Part shown: positions 1 to 10,924 of the stretch, piece by piece | Layout of the letters: the number at the start of each line of letters is the position of its first letter | Position numbering within the stretch: the stretch's first letter is position 1 | Assembly: GCA_025093985.1 (NCBI GenBank) | Contig: JACAAK010000004.1 | Coordinates: 2,852,001 to 2,916,000, forward strand | Source: Calvatia gigantea | Lineage: Eukaryota; Basidiomycota; Agaricomycetes; Agaricales; Lycoperdaceae | DNA length: 64,000 nt | Direction: 5' to 3' | Translations under genes and position numbers: made by a program | Notes under the pieces: generated by a model | Databases searched by the model: none | Told to the model about the DNA's origin: nothing | The model's input: the letters and a program-made list of their open reading frames with translations, nothing else

Positions 1-452
1 AGGCATAGGTTGTCTCTCGCGGATGTTGAAGCGCCGAATGTTGCTCAGCGCGGTAGTAATGCAAGATCAACCAGCGCGGTCACATGACCGACGCGACCGG
101 GAGAATCCTAGCGCCGGTATTATGTCACCCAACCCGACAAGCGCCAGCGGGGGGGGGGGGGACAAATTGGATGGAGAACAGTACAAGACAGTACATATGT
201 GAACTTACACCTTCCAGGAATGTAGTCAGCCAATTTTGAAGTCTACAAATAGATCCGCTCAATCCCATCCCTGTCCGTGTTTAGTCCCATTGTCCGCTCC
301 CTGGTTTAGCAATTGACCCTGATGCAACAATGGCATCAACGGATCCGTGCATCATCTTGCCACCAGACAAATCACAAATGGTACCGAGTGCCTAGAGTTT
401 ACTCATAACCAGTAGTCACATTACCGGAAATACACCGGAAGAAGTAGGCAAC
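1..452. other. Left-edge non-coding sequence
   Basis: No open frame with coding character is visible here. It contains a run of twelve or so G residues near position 150 and otherwise mixed sequence. It lies downstream of the RING gene that ends at 453, so at least its right part is probably that gene's 3' untranslated region. Confidence 0.5.
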
Positions 453-1840
453 TTAGAACATTCTTTGTTTTTTGCTTCTTGATTGGGCCAAGTTCTCCAG
501 CCTCTTCCTCTTCTCGCTCGTCGGTGATGCTGCATACGGATGCAGATGAATATGCTCTAGCGTTAAACGTGGTGATTCCGGGCCTGAGGTTTCCGTGCCA
601 TGTCCCTCTCCATCTTCACCCTGGTCTTGAACTTCCATTTCATCTCCGTCCGACGATTCCATCCTGAAAAGGTAGATGGTCAGTGCTTCAAGCTTCAGCT
701 CTTATGTGATCGTGAGCAAGTTCACCTCGATTCATCATCACAAATGAAATCCTCTTCAGCCCGTTCCGAGCTCGAATCCGAGCCAGTATAATCCATCCTA
801 GTGTACTCGTTCGCCAATTTCAGTAACTCGTCCCACCGCTCCGTTTCCGTGTACTGAAGCAATTCCACTTCTTCCCTGGGATAGTTCTGCCGACACTGGG
901 GGCAATTGATCGCTTCATCTGCTCTCCTACTGACTTGAGGAAGGCATTCACCACAGATAAGGTGTTCGCACGGCATCCTGAAGGATGTTGTTTCAGCCAC
1001 AACGAGCGTACACGAACGCTAAGATGCGTACGTGTAAGATTTCTTTGGCCTGAGACGTTCAAAACAGATCGGACAGTCTTCCTCTTCTGCAAGCGTAGTT
1101 ATGCTCATCTGTTTCGAGAACCTGCCTAGCAACTGCAAGAATCATATCAGCGGCGTCACACGTACAGGTCATAAAAGCCCTCACTCTTCGCATTGTGGTA
1201 ACAACATCTTGACCCGCGGACTCGTTATTTAAACCTTCGCCGTTGAGGTCCTCAGCTTCAGCTTTTAACTCCCTCTGTCGCAACTATAGACCCATTAAAT
1301 AGAACCATCCAGAGGTGCGAGAGGAAACCTTTACCCTCTTAATCTTCTTGTTCAGCCTGGAATTTCTCTGCAAACAATCAGAACTTTTGATGCATACAAT
1401 AACCAGAGAGACGGACTTTTCCCAATTCTTCGACCCGTTTCTCCAAATTCTGTACTTTGGTAATGATCTCAACATTCGTAGAGGTTCTCTTCTTTGGTGT
1501 GATCGGGACCTCATCCCGATAAGCATTAAGTTGTTGCTGCAACTCTCGATTCTTCTTACGCAGCCCCTTCAGGTCTTCTTCCAGTTTTCGAACGCCTCGC
1601 ATTAATATTTTCATTTGACTCTATGAACACCTTCATGACTAACAATAATACATATTAAATGACGAAACGGCTCACCTGGACGGGGCTCTCTAGTTCGCTG
1701 GTAGCCTCCACGTTGTCTTCAGTTTCTACGTCACCAAAGGCAGCGGGATCACCATCAATATCAGAACAGACCAAATCACCTGTAAGGGACGGTGATCTGT
1801 GTATGGGTATGTTGCGGGAAGCGGCCCTTGTCATTGGCAT
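453..1840 (-). CDS. RING-finger (C3HC4) protein with coiled coil, putative E3 ubiquitin ligase
   Basis: Spliced gene of at least five exons. The zinc-binding residues are CPIC, then after an intron PCEHLICGECL, then CPQCR, which is the C3HC4 RING pattern; RING proteins usually bring an E2 to a substrate. Upstream of the RING is a basic, leucine-rich coiled coil (about 1420-1610), and upstream of that a Ser/Thr-rich N-terminus. The last exon (453-663) is acidic and then basic, ending in a KKQRMF tail that may be a nuclear signal. Two junctions read cleanly: ...DDES/R-MESS around 664-725 and KKSYT/RMPCEH around 980-1040. The start is uncertain: I chose the ATG at 1840 (MPMTRAAS), but the frame stays open upstream to about 1970 without an ATG. 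The middle exons near 1290-1400 could not be joined with certainty. No family name beyond RING is claimed. Confidence 0.6.
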
Positions 1841-2307
1841 TCTGAATGGAGGTTTTTGTTGGAGATGTCCACTTTCCGTTTCCAAGCGAGACCTGACTCC
1901 ATTGGCGCCCGCTTCCCAAGCATCAATGGTTGTGACTTTTGGCCGCAGATCGCAATCGACCACGGTTGACTCCTAAGCGTGGTGTATATGATATATATGC
2001 TCAATACCCATAATGCAAATAGCAGATAACCCCTCTCGGAAGCTGGTTGATACATAAGTTTCACCATATGGAATTTCTGCAAGGCCTTTCAACCTTGTTG
2101 GGCAACAACAAGTTTAATATTACGCGAATTCTGCGTCACCATTGTTATCTATTGCCCGGCGCTACCTTAGCTGGTGCACCCGCAGGTATTTCATCTCTCT
2201 ATTCTAAGAATCAAACCCGCTTCAAAACGGCCTGGATGGGAAATATTGCGAGCCGTGAGGTTGCTCCAGGCCAACGACGTTGTTGAAGAACAAGAAAGAT
2301 AAGGAGA
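1841..2307. promoter_or_regulatory. Divergent intergenic region, RING gene / UBC8
   Basis: About 470 bases between the divergent starts of the RING gene and UBC8. The part nearest 1840-1970 stays open in the RING frame and could be an extra 5' exon. No clear TATA element or conserved site was identified. Confidence 0.35.
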
Positions 2308-3389
2308 TGAAGCAAACGCTTGGTGGTGATCGTTGTTCTATTTCGGCCGGTGAGTTCCGCTGTGGCGGCAGTGTGCTGTGACTTACTACACTACTTCAAT
2401 TCTTTCCACTTCACCCTTCTCCTCTTTCCCCACCCCCCCTCCAGCGCTTCCCACCTTGCCTCTAGTGACGCACTCAGGTCCTACTCCATAACACACAAGA
2501 TCCAGTATGATAAGTATTTCTCTCTTTGCCCTGGCCGCAACCAGCTTATCTTTCGTCTGATGCTCACTCCAAACCAAACAAACGGCGTATCGAGACGGAT
2601 GTGATGAAACTGTACGATTACCGTGTCAGCAGGTTGCCAAGATGACTGAAGAGTTCCCTTTGTACTCAGACTAATGTCGGACTACGAGGTTAATCTCGTG
2701 AACGATAGCATGCAAGAGTTCTACGTCCGTTTCTATGGCCCCACAGAAAGTCCGCCTTGCTTGAACCTTCCTTGTGGACCTGACTGACTTCTTGCCATAT
2801 AGCACCATTCGCTGGGGGTGTGTGGAAGATCCATGTCGAACTCCCGGATCAATACCCTTACAAGTCCCCGAGCATTGGTTTCATGAACAAGATCTTTCAC
2901 CCGAACATCGATGAGCTGTCCGTCTATTTCGCCCCCCTTTGTTGGCGGTAGCAACTTATACAATTATTCTAGAAGCGGTTCTGTGTGTCTAGATGTCATC
3001 AACCAGACCTGGTCCCCCATGTTCGGTGAGTCCACCGCCTCTCAGTGTGCCCTTCCGATAGGCTCGTCCTAATGGACACCTTTAAACCGCCGTAGACATG
3101 ATTAATATCTTCGAAGTCTTCCTTCCTCAACTTCTACGTTACCCCAACCCCAATGATCCTCTCAACGGCGAGGCCGCAGCGTTAATGATGCGTCATCCGA
3201 AAGAGTATGACGCCAAAGTGAAAGGTAAAACACCCACGAGATCGCCTCTGGCTGTGTAAATAACCCCGATAATTAGAATACGTGCAGCGGTTCGCGACTA
3301 AGGAAGCAGTTGATGCAGCAGATGGGAAGGACAACAAGGACGAAGACGAGGAGATGAGCGACATTGGAAGCATTAGCGAAGGCGAATGA
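2308..3389 (+). CDS. UBC8: Ubiquitin-conjugating enzyme E2 Ubc8 / UBE2H
   Basis: Class E2 enzyme that carries ubiquitin as a thioester. In yeast Ubc8 works with the GID ligase in degradation of gluconeogenic enzymes. The exons give the diagnostic series [11 protein letters not shown] / [48 protein letters not shown], then [14 protein letters not shown] with the active-site Cys, and [16 protein letters not shown]. The acidic C-terminal tail ends in [10 protein letters not shown]. At least five short introns interrupt it. The true first exon is unclear. The frame upstream of KRRIETD has no ATG within the exon, while an ATG at 2308 can be joined through an intron of about 190 nt (2349-2540) in the correct phase and would give an N-terminal extension. 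Most homologues start just a few residues before KRR. Family identity is very sure; the 5' end is not. Confidence 0.88.
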
Positions 3390-3698
3390 TCTCATTCTCT
3401 CATTCCAGTATCTCCCTCCTGTCGGTCGTTTCTCAGTTTTGCGTTGGATTCTTCTTGGGTCACCTGTTGGACCGCTCGGTTTACTTATCTTCAACCCCAG
3501 CACTGTAATTCTATCTGGAGAACGCCACTGGTCTCTTTAACGCTGGTTTCATAGCCACATCCTAGCACCTTTCCTTCCCTGCTACTTTTTGTATTCCTGC
3601 CGCCCTGTTATCTCACTATGACGTGAGGCTTTGCCGTTTGTGTATAATACAGTTGTATTGTCAATAAACCCAATGCAAACATAGTTATCCCCGGTAAA
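3390..3698. other. Convergent 3' region between UBC8 and THOC5
   Basis: Short gap between two convergent genes. It is T-rich with TATAATACAG and AATAAACCC-like sequence near 3650-3670 that may serve as polyadenylation signal for the plus-strand gene. No coding sequence is supported. Confidence 0.5.
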
Positions 3699-4509
3699 TT
3701 ATGAGGTAGCCAGGTTAATAGTTGAATCTGTGGCAGGTACCACAAGTTCGCCAAGTCTTTTTTGCGTTTCTGACGCGGACTGAAAATTTATCAGCAAGGC
3801 GAAGCAAGGAGAACCACGTCGAGCTAACCTTCATTAATGCATCAATGTGGGCTTTGACAGAGTCCATTGTGGTAAGCTTGAGCTTATTCTCTTTCAAAAG
3901 ATCCTCTTTCTCTTGCATAAGGTCTTTTCGCCGTTGGTCAAGTCTGTTAAGGCGTAAGTTAGCGTCCGTAGGTGATATAACAAGAAAAGGAAAAGGGGCT
4001 GACCTTTGACGTTCCGCTAGCTCAAAACTCAGACGGTTGAGCATTAGTTGATGTTCATCCGCCAAAACCTGTTCTGTCCGGCTCTCCTCCGGAGCAAACT
4101 GCGCGTATTCTTCGAGCGAATACAATGGAACATCCTGGTACACAGACCTACAAGATAACCGAGTCAACTGCTGCTGCTTGCTGTGACAGCCATTATGGGG
4201 TCAGGCTGCTTACGCGAATTGCCGACACTTTTCGATTTCGCGTTCGAGATGGCGTTTCTCATATAAGAGATTTTGGAGCTGGAGATGGGATTGGTCCATT
4301 TCGTGCCTCGCTTCTGTAGTGACGTCTTTGTGCGTGCGAGTGGCGTTGTTCGCGGCTCTGTTCAGGGACTTGAGGCGACCTATTAGAGCCATGGCACGGA
4401 TGTTGAGGGCTGCGACATCATGGGCTTGGGAGGATGGAGAGACGAGTTTACGGAGCTTGTCAATGGTTTCATCTGGAGAGGGCGGGAGTTCAAGATTGTC
4501 CGGTGTCAT
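3699..4509 (-). CDS. THOC5: THO complex subunit 5 (THOC5 / FMIP family)
   Basis: THO couples transcription to mRNA export in the nucleus. The protein is about 220 residues, far shorter than animal THOC5 but usual for fungal members. Visible family marks are the coiled-coil stretch ending LQNLLYEKRHLEREIEKC followed by DVPLYSLEEYAQFAPEE, which matches the conserved FMIP core, and then a second coiled coil (LDQRRKDLMQEKEDLLKE). Introns separate ...KCRQFA / SVYQDV, ERQR / LDQRRK and ALMK / SASETQK; the last exon ends TINLATS. The start at 4509 (MTPDNLELPP) is chosen because upstream sequence lacks coding character and belongs to the promoter shared with the glucose-6-phosphate dehydrogenase gene 212 bases away. 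Confidence 0.8.
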
Positions 4510-4721
4510 TGTCGTTTGTGAGGTGGGGACGCAGAGAGGGACAAGAACGGCAAGGCGGACCGGGAGAAGACGGACGGCAGTTATCACAAACAAGATTAGA
4601 TTAGATGGAGGAGTGGGGTGGAGGTGATAGGCGGAGAGAAAGGGACTAGCATTGATCAACCACCTTTGGTCCCTCCCCTTCTTCTCACCTCCACCATCCC
4701 GCCTTGATCGACCCATAATCA
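4510..4721. promoter_or_regulatory. Shared divergent promoter THOC5 / ZWF1
   Basis: 212 bases between two divergent start codons, so both promoters must lie here. The plus-strand side is C/T-rich just before the ZWF1 ATG (CCTCCCCTTCTTCTCACC), a common feature of strongly expressed basidiomycete genes. No TATA box is evident. Confidence 0.45.
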
Positions 4722-6564
4722 TGCCTCGCGAACGCTCTCTCTCCGGCACAATCCCCTCTATGGAGACTAGCCATGAGGAACTCAAAGATAACACAATCAT
4801 CGTCGGTGCGTTGGTCGTCATCATTTTCCACCCCAGCTCACGTACCGCTCTTAGTCCTCGGAGCTTCTGGCGATCTTGCAAAGAAGAAGGTATATGCGCA
4901 TCTTTTAGCTTATCAGACATCTTGCACTGAACTACTTATCCTTCTTCAGACATTCCCCGCCCTTTTTAACCTCTATCGCCAAGGCTTCCTCCCCCGCGAT
5001 GTGAAAATCGTCGGCTACGCCAGAACAAAAATGGACGCTGAAGGGTTCTACACACGCCAGACCTCCTATATCAAGAATGACAACGACCCAGATGTTGCAA
5101 AATCTATTGAGGCGTTCAAGACTCTTTCCTCTTATATCTCAGGTGGCTATGAGGATGGCGAATCGTTCGATAAACTCAACAAATATCTCGAAGAAATTGA
5201 ATCAAAGTACCAGTCCAAGGAACGCAACCGCATTTTTTACCTTGCCCTCCCTCCCACGGTCTTCATTCCTGTTTCCAAAAACCTCAAGGAACACTGCTAT
5301 GTTGCTCGGAACGGCACCAACCGCATCATCATCGAGAAGCCCTTTGGCAAGGACACTGAATCTGCCAGGGAGCTTCTCGGTTCTGTTAAGAACTACTGGA
5401 CCGAGGACGAAACTTTCCGGATTGACCATTACCTCGGCAAAGAGATGGTCAAGAACATCCTCGTCTTGCGTTTCGCGAACATTGCCATGGGCGCGGCCTG
5501 GGACAAGAATTATATCAGCAACGTCCAAATCACTTTCAAAGAACCCTTCGGTACAGAAGGTCGTGGCGGCTACTTTGACGAGTTCGGCATGATTCGTGAT
5601 GTCCTGCAAAACCGTAAGCTGATAAGCCATCTCATCATCACGTTCGACACTTGCTGATGGAGTGGGAATAGACTTGCTGCAGGTCCTCAGTATTTTGACC
5701 ATGGAGCGCCCAGTTTCGTTTGCCGCCGAGGACATCCGAGACGAAAAGGTAATCTCATCATAGCAGATGGGGGAAACGAGCGTTGAATGTGCATTATTAG
5801 GTTAAAGTTCTCCGTGCTATTCCGCCCATCGAGCGAGAGGACTGCCTGCTTGGCCAGTACGTTGCGGCCAACGGCAAGCCAGGATACCTCGACGACGACA
5901 CTGTCCCGCCCAATTCTGTTTGTCCTACCTTCGCTGCCTGTACTCTGTTCATCCACAATCCCCGATGGGAAGGTGTCCCGTTCATCTTGAGGGCTGGTAA
6001 AGGTAATGTCTTCTTTTCAGTCCTTTCTTTTTGACGGTTCTGATACGAGAAACAGCCCTGAACGAAGCCAAGGTGGAGGTCCGCATCCAATTTAAGGATG
6101 TCACACAAGGTATATTCAAGGATATCGCCCGGAATGAGCTCGTTATCCGGATCCAACCCTCTGAAGCCGTCTATCTCAAATTAAATACCAAGACGCCTGG
6201 TCTCTATACGCGCGCTATCCCAACCGAGATGGACTTAACATATAAGAGGCGGTTTACGGACGCAAAGATCCCCGAAGCATATGAGGCGCTTATTTTGGAC
6301 GCACTCAGAGGTGATCACTCTAATTTCGTGCGACACGACGAATTGGACGTTGCCTGGAAGGTTTGCCTTTTTGGGTTGCAATTGTGTCTGGATGTCCAAT
6401 TGACGACTGGGTGATTGTAGATATTCACGCCTATTCTGCACTGGATAGATGGAAAGAGCGGTCCCCTACCTCGGCCCCTTCCTTACCCGTACGGTTCACG
6501 AGGACCCAAGGAGCTTGATGCATTCATTCAAAAGCACGGGTACAAGCGCTCTGGGGACCTATAG
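4722..6564 (+). CDS. ZWF1: Glucose-6-phosphate 1-dehydrogenase
   Basis: Catalyses the NADP-dependent first step of the oxidative pentose phosphate pathway in the cytosol. The first exon [10 protein letters not shown]... joins through an intron (4807-4854 region) to [13 protein letters not shown], the nucleotide-binding motif GASGDLA, then [15 protein letters not shown]. The substrate-binding and catalytic block [13 protein letters not shown] is complete, as is the [10 protein letters not shown] stretch. Later exons give [36 protein letters not shown] and PTEMDLTY. The last exon ends in [23 protein letters not shown] sequence with TAG at 6562-6564. About seven short introns. Length is about 500 residues, normal for the family. 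Nothing is missing. Confidence 0.95.
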
Positions 6565-7337
6565 TAAGTATGTCTGTCTGCTACTCAGCTCTGGACTAAA
6601 TTGTTGCAAAGCATATGGCCGCTTACAAACCTTGCTTCTCTCTGAGTCAGTGTTCTCCGTTTCCGTTGGGCGCAGTCTTGTTCCGTTCGTTCGAAGTTCT
6701 GTTTGTAATGATGAAGTAAGGTTGGGGTAAGAACTCTAATATAAGAAAATAGAAGTGTGTATCGTATCCCAATTCAGCCCTGTGTATTTTCTGAGACCTC
6801 CCTACCATACCAGAGGCGTCCCCGTGAGACTCTTTTTCCCATACTCTTCTTTGTCGAACTCGGTGCCCAGGAAGTGCGGGTATGGGTAGATAGAGCCTGA
6901 TCGCGCGAGGAACCAGCCAATTCGGTGACTGGTTTAGTCATCGTCAAGACGGCCAACACAGTGATTCATCCTCCGCGTCATAGTGACTTCGGCACGGCGT
7001 GAACCCCTTTTCGATTGGGAACGAGGTGGAGATGGGACCTCGTAACGTACGAAACCTTGTACACGGCCTTGTATTAAATCGAGCCGGGATCAAACCAAGA
7101 GGGGCGGGAGCGAGACGAATCGATAGTTTCGATGATAGCTTCTGGGTCTTCAAATTCCCAGGTCAACATTCATAGAGCTACGAGGGCCTGCACTACCTGT
7201 ACTGGCCGTGCTGGAAAGCATCGAAGTAGGCTTGAAGCACAATTACAATCCAAAAGGAACAGATAAATGTCGCGTCCAGTTAATCAGGAATAGATAGATT
7301 AAGATAACATAAGCATATAGAGCGTGGATGCCTCATC
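6565..7337. other. Intergenic region with possible minus-strand gene remnant
   Basis: Holds the 3' region of ZWF1 and no recognised gene. On the minus strand there are short open pieces with coding-like composition, for example one reading GSIYPYPHFLGTEFDKEEY near 6810-6900 and one reading EFEDPEAIIETIDS near 7100-7160. They could not be joined into one frame and match no family I recognise. They may be a small unknown gene or a decayed one. Confidence 0.3.
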
Positions 7338-7951
7338 TCAAGGTGCGTACACGGGTTCACCTGTCAAACACAGAAAAGGTCAAATGTGAAGCTTGTGAAG
7401 GGTCAATCGCAAAAAGGGATGCTCGCCCGTACCTCGATAGGTTCGTCCACCTCCATCCAACAGCTTCTTCAACTTGCCAGCAATTGTGCGCACGCCGTCT
7501 CGGCAATCCTCCATTCCCCTCCAAGTGCCAGCTGCAGTCCAGCACTCCGAACATGCTTTGGAAGCTTCGGAGAGAGTTTCGAGTTCGAGTTCGCTACGTG
7601 CGTGTAATGCGACAACGATGTCCACAAGATTTCGGAAGCCGTTGAGCCACGTTGAGAGACCCCTCTCTGGATTGGTGGTCAAGTCTGTGATGAGGAAAGA
7701 AGAAGCGAGGCCAAGGCATTGTCGCAAGGCTGCTTGATTGATGAGTGATACGGGCGCGTCACTGGTATCGGGCGTTGATGGTTTGGCACGTCTGAAGACT
7801 TCAAGAACAAAATCGCTGTAGTCTGTGGGAGGTATCTAAGTTGACAGGAAATAAAGTAGTTTATTATTTAGACCGAGTAACACGATGTGGGATTAGGTCG
7901 TACGGGATCCATTTCAATGGGAGAGTAAGAGAAATCTGGGCGGGCAGCCAT
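7338..7951 (-). CDS. Conserved-looking protein of unknown function, about 165 residues
   Basis: Three exons join cleanly. MAARPDFSYSPIEMDP runs into IPPTDYSDFVLEVFRRAKP across an intron with GTACGA donor. A long exon follows (LRQCLGLASSFLITDL, then GFRNLVDIVVALHAR). The last short exon is reached after GGGRTYR and reads GEPVYAP then stop at 7338-7340. The protein is mixed helical and charged, with no signal peptide, no membrane segment and three Cys residues in the middle (ACSECW, DCR). I do not recognise the family. It is convergent with ZWF1 and divergent from the CCDC47-type gene, whose start is only 170 bases away. Confidence 0.6.
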
Positions 7952-8121
7952 TGAACTTAATATGAGTGTTTCGTGTGGATTGGAGATTAGGAGAGAGAGG
8001 TTGCGTACCAAGCTATTAGTTGCCAGAGACAGGTCATAGCGGCGTCAATCTTCCTTTCTTTCATGTGAGGAGACCCTCAAGGCACCACAACGCTTCGGCA
8101 GTCTCCGACCCCGAATCATGA

Positions 8122-9654
8122 ATGTTTGATGGAATTTTCTCGGAAGAAACCCCAGCAACGTTGGCTCACTCCGACCATATGTCCTTCTTCTCCAAAATCC
8201 TTGGCGGCTTGACTCCCCCGCCTGCCGTCGTCCCAGAAGAGTATGATGCGCTTGAGTGGCGCTGGAAGGCTTTTGTTTTCAGACCCGCATGTATGTTTCA
8301 TAACTAGAGCTGTGGATTCCCCTGTGCGCTGACCTCAGGTCCTGGTAGACTTCCGTAATGAAGCTTGGCTCCTTGTTGGAATTTTTCTGTATGTTGCGTT
8401 CTGGTGGATTGGGTCCTCTAAAAACAAGAGGCTAGCTAATAAATGGCATGTATCTCTTTCATCACTTGCCTGCCTACCACGAATAGCTGACATAAACGTA
8501 TAGGATCGACGCTCACTTCCCAATCTACGAACAGCAGTTCAGCAAGACAAACACGAAATTCGGGCGACTTACTGCAGATGGTTACTCTGATTTTTTCAGT
8601 TTCTGCACCGGCAGGCGTAATATCGCATCACTTCACACTGTTTTCACTTTCCGCCCTCGTCACGATATATTCCAATACGTGTTCCAGCTTGGACGCCAGT
8701 TGATGGATCTGCAATATCGCCCAAAAGACGACTTGCAGCTTGATTTCACGCTGGCGTCCGGTGTTCTTCCGTCTGACTTTGTGTTTGGTGTCGTGTCAAA
8801 GGACGAGTTGGTCACCATTAAGGACAACCGGTGGGACTTGGTACGCTCTATTTTATGACTTCATCCGCTGCATCTGAATTTTTTTTGGGCAGACCTTGAC
8901 CAAGACTACCGATGACCCCAATATTCCTCCCACCTTTTCCGTTATGTCTGGTGCGTGAAGGTGTTGTGTGAATTGAAACTGCTCTGACCCATTGTCATCA
9001 GAATTTGCTGACGTTTCTGAGAATGTCCTCAAAGTCCTTGGCCCGCTCATCAATGATGAAAAAATTCGTCCCTACTTCCGTTCCCTTTCGGTAAATTCAC
9101 TCTTTTGTTCCCCCAAGAATTATTCACCTCTCTGCTAGATCACTGATCAACCAAGAGACCGTCCCAGTGGTCCTATTCCCGCCGACGAACGCGAGAAGCA
9201 CGTCATTTTGAGCCTTGAAATACCTCCCCCAAGCCACTGCGATGATACCACCGGGTTTGTTGCTGGACTCTTCCCATTCATTGATTCTCTGTCCAAGGTC
9301 CACTTGCGCCCCGAAACCAAGAACAAGCTGAAAAAGGTCAGGGAAGAGTTGAACAGGGAGTTAAAGGTGGATGCGGAGAAGGAAAAGAAGGAAGAGGTAA
9401 GCCAGCTCGTAAATTTGGATTATACGGAATATTTACGTATGAACTTCAGATGGAACAAGCTGTGCAGGACCGTAAGGCAGCTAAGAAGAGGGCCGAAGAA
9501 GAAAGGATCTCCAAGCTAAGTGCTGCTGAGCAGCGAAAAGTGAGTTGTTCTGTGTATACAACGCATCCCTGCTAAAAAATTTCCGTTTTAGCACTTGGAG
9601 AAGGAGAAGAAAAAGGCGATGCGGAAGACCCAGGGCAAAATTGTCCAGAAATAG
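8122..9654 (+). CDS. CCDC47: CCDC47-family ER membrane protein (DUF1682)
   Basis: In animals CCDC47 is a subunit of the PAT complex that helps insert multi-pass proteins in the ER membrane. The exons give an N-terminal lumenal piece (MFDGIFSEETPATLAHSD), a membrane segment (EAWLLVGIFLYVAFWWIG), then the cytosolic DUF1682 region: FGRLTADGYSDFFSFCTGRR, TVFTFRPRHD, LDFTLASGVLPSDFVFGV, DNRWDLTLTKTTDDPNIP, SEFADVSENVLKVLGP. The C-terminus is the typical long Lys/Glu coiled coil ending KAMRKTQGKIVQK. One splice site decides the first junction: using acceptor CTGGTAG gives FRPA/YFRNEAW, while the earlier CAG acceptor would hit a stop. About 420 residues, close to the family size. Budding yeast lacks this gene; basidiomycetes keep it. 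Confidence 0.87.
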
Positions 9655-9754
9655 ACTTGAGTGCCATTCGATTCTGACAACTCCCATTTTCCCCAAACCT
9701 CAAATCTGGACTTTTAAAACAGCTCGATTTTCATTCTCCTTTAGCTAAGTGTGT

Positions 9755-9790
9755 GATTGGTGGTGTAGTGGTACTATCTGTCGTGTGATC
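9755..9790 (+). other. tRNA-Gly-like 5' half with A-box
   Basis: GATTGGTGGTGTAGTGGTAC resembles the acceptor-arm and D-arm half of a tRNA-Gly, and TGGTGTAGTGG fits the Pol III A-box. No anticodon stem, T-arm or B-box (GGTTCGAATCC type) follows, so it is not a working tRNA. It may be a remnant or chance. Confidence 0.25.
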
Positions 9791-10113
9791 TAATTTATAA
9801 CATTTTGTTTTACCGGTGTTTGGTACGAGGGAAGGATGTACATGCTGCGTCACTCTAGTTCTATACATCTATAAACCCGGCAACCTTTCCATTGAACGGA
9901 CCAAAGTAGGTTAAGGACTGGATATCCATGAAACCGGTGTACGTAGGGAACAGATAATACCACCAAAAAGTTGGCATGGGTGTGTAGGATGGGCGCTTCG
10001 TGATTTAGGGTATCGAACGGACGTTGCCGAATTCCACTGCGAGCTGCCAGTCGATCCATATATGTGTACACAGATATAGCGTTTTTTTTTGTAAATCATC
10101 CGGCTTCCAATAA

Positions 10114-10138
10114 AACCGAAGAGAACCGCTCTTCGGTT
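10114..10138. other. Perfect 10-bp inverted repeat (hairpin)
   Basis: AACCGAAGAG and CTCTTCGGTT are exact reverse complements separated by a five-base loop AACCG, followed by TATTTTT. It sits 460 bases after the CCDC47-type stop codon in the convergent gap. It could be a structured 3' element or the tip of a small RNA; nothing more can be said from sequence. Confidence 0.5.
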
Positions 10139-10924
10139 ATTTTTGGAGCAAAGAGAGTTATCTTTAATGCCCACATCTTAAATGCCCACAGGTTGGGGCG
10201 ACTTTCAAGATAACTGCATATTGACCCCAAACATCAGTCTCCCCATTCACGCCAACGAGTTTCTATGAACAGACAAACGGACATTTTACACGGCCCTTTC
10301 GCAGTCAGTTTGCCAGTTTGCCACGAGGTTACCTGAAATGGGCGGGTGACATCATGTTTCTGTGGCATTCCGGGTTTTTCGTGAACTTGCTGCCTCAGGA
10401 ACATCAAAGTTTTATTTCAGATCTCTGAACGTGGTAGAGAAACGGTGGTACAACGGGCAGGTGTAGTGTATATTTGCAGGATTAAGGAAATATCAAAGTT
10501 TCCATTCCAATGATTAAGGTACATGTTATGGCACCGATACCTGTGTCCGCGGAGGATCAGCACACCCACGGGGAGATAGACAGACGAAAGAAGTCTAGTA
10601 GAAACCCGAATGGGGGGGTGGTGACGTCATCAACCCACGATCATTTGCACGTGGAGAGCCCCAAATACATTGCATGCGGAAGCGGTCTTCATAGCGTCCC
10701 TTTTCCCGTTCTCCCTTTGGCGATCCTCCTTCCCCTCCGCGCGCGCAGTTTGTAACAGCAACAGTTGTATTTCGAGCCTCAAGTCCAAATACCGATCTCC
10801 TAACCACCCGGTCAACGGAGGGTGATCTGTAAGAATCTGAAGAAGGGAAACAACAACATGGAGAGACAACCATTTACACTTCATAGCCCTCCCCCCCCCG
10901 CCCCTCACCCCTCGGAAGTATCTC

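Larger units (their letters stand above)
9655..10924. other. 1.27 kb convergent intergenic region
   Basis: Lies between the 3' ends of the CCDC47-type gene and the LON/RING gene. No coding frame is supported. It contains a tRNA-like half (9755-9790), a perfect hairpin (10114-10138) with a nearby doubled AATGCCCACA word (about 10167-10190), and otherwise unremarkable sequence. Confidence 0.5.

Noticed and set aside
149..161. Long G run, and similar ones near 12052, 50404 and 60318
   Set aside because: Homopolymers of this kind are frequent in fungal non-coding DNA and prone to sequencing error; no function can be argued.
6774..7180. Possible gamma-glutamylcyclotransferase-like fragment
   Set aside because: A short stretch reading GRVQGFVRYE recalled that family, but the glycine-rich start motif and catalytic Glu could not be found and frames did not join.
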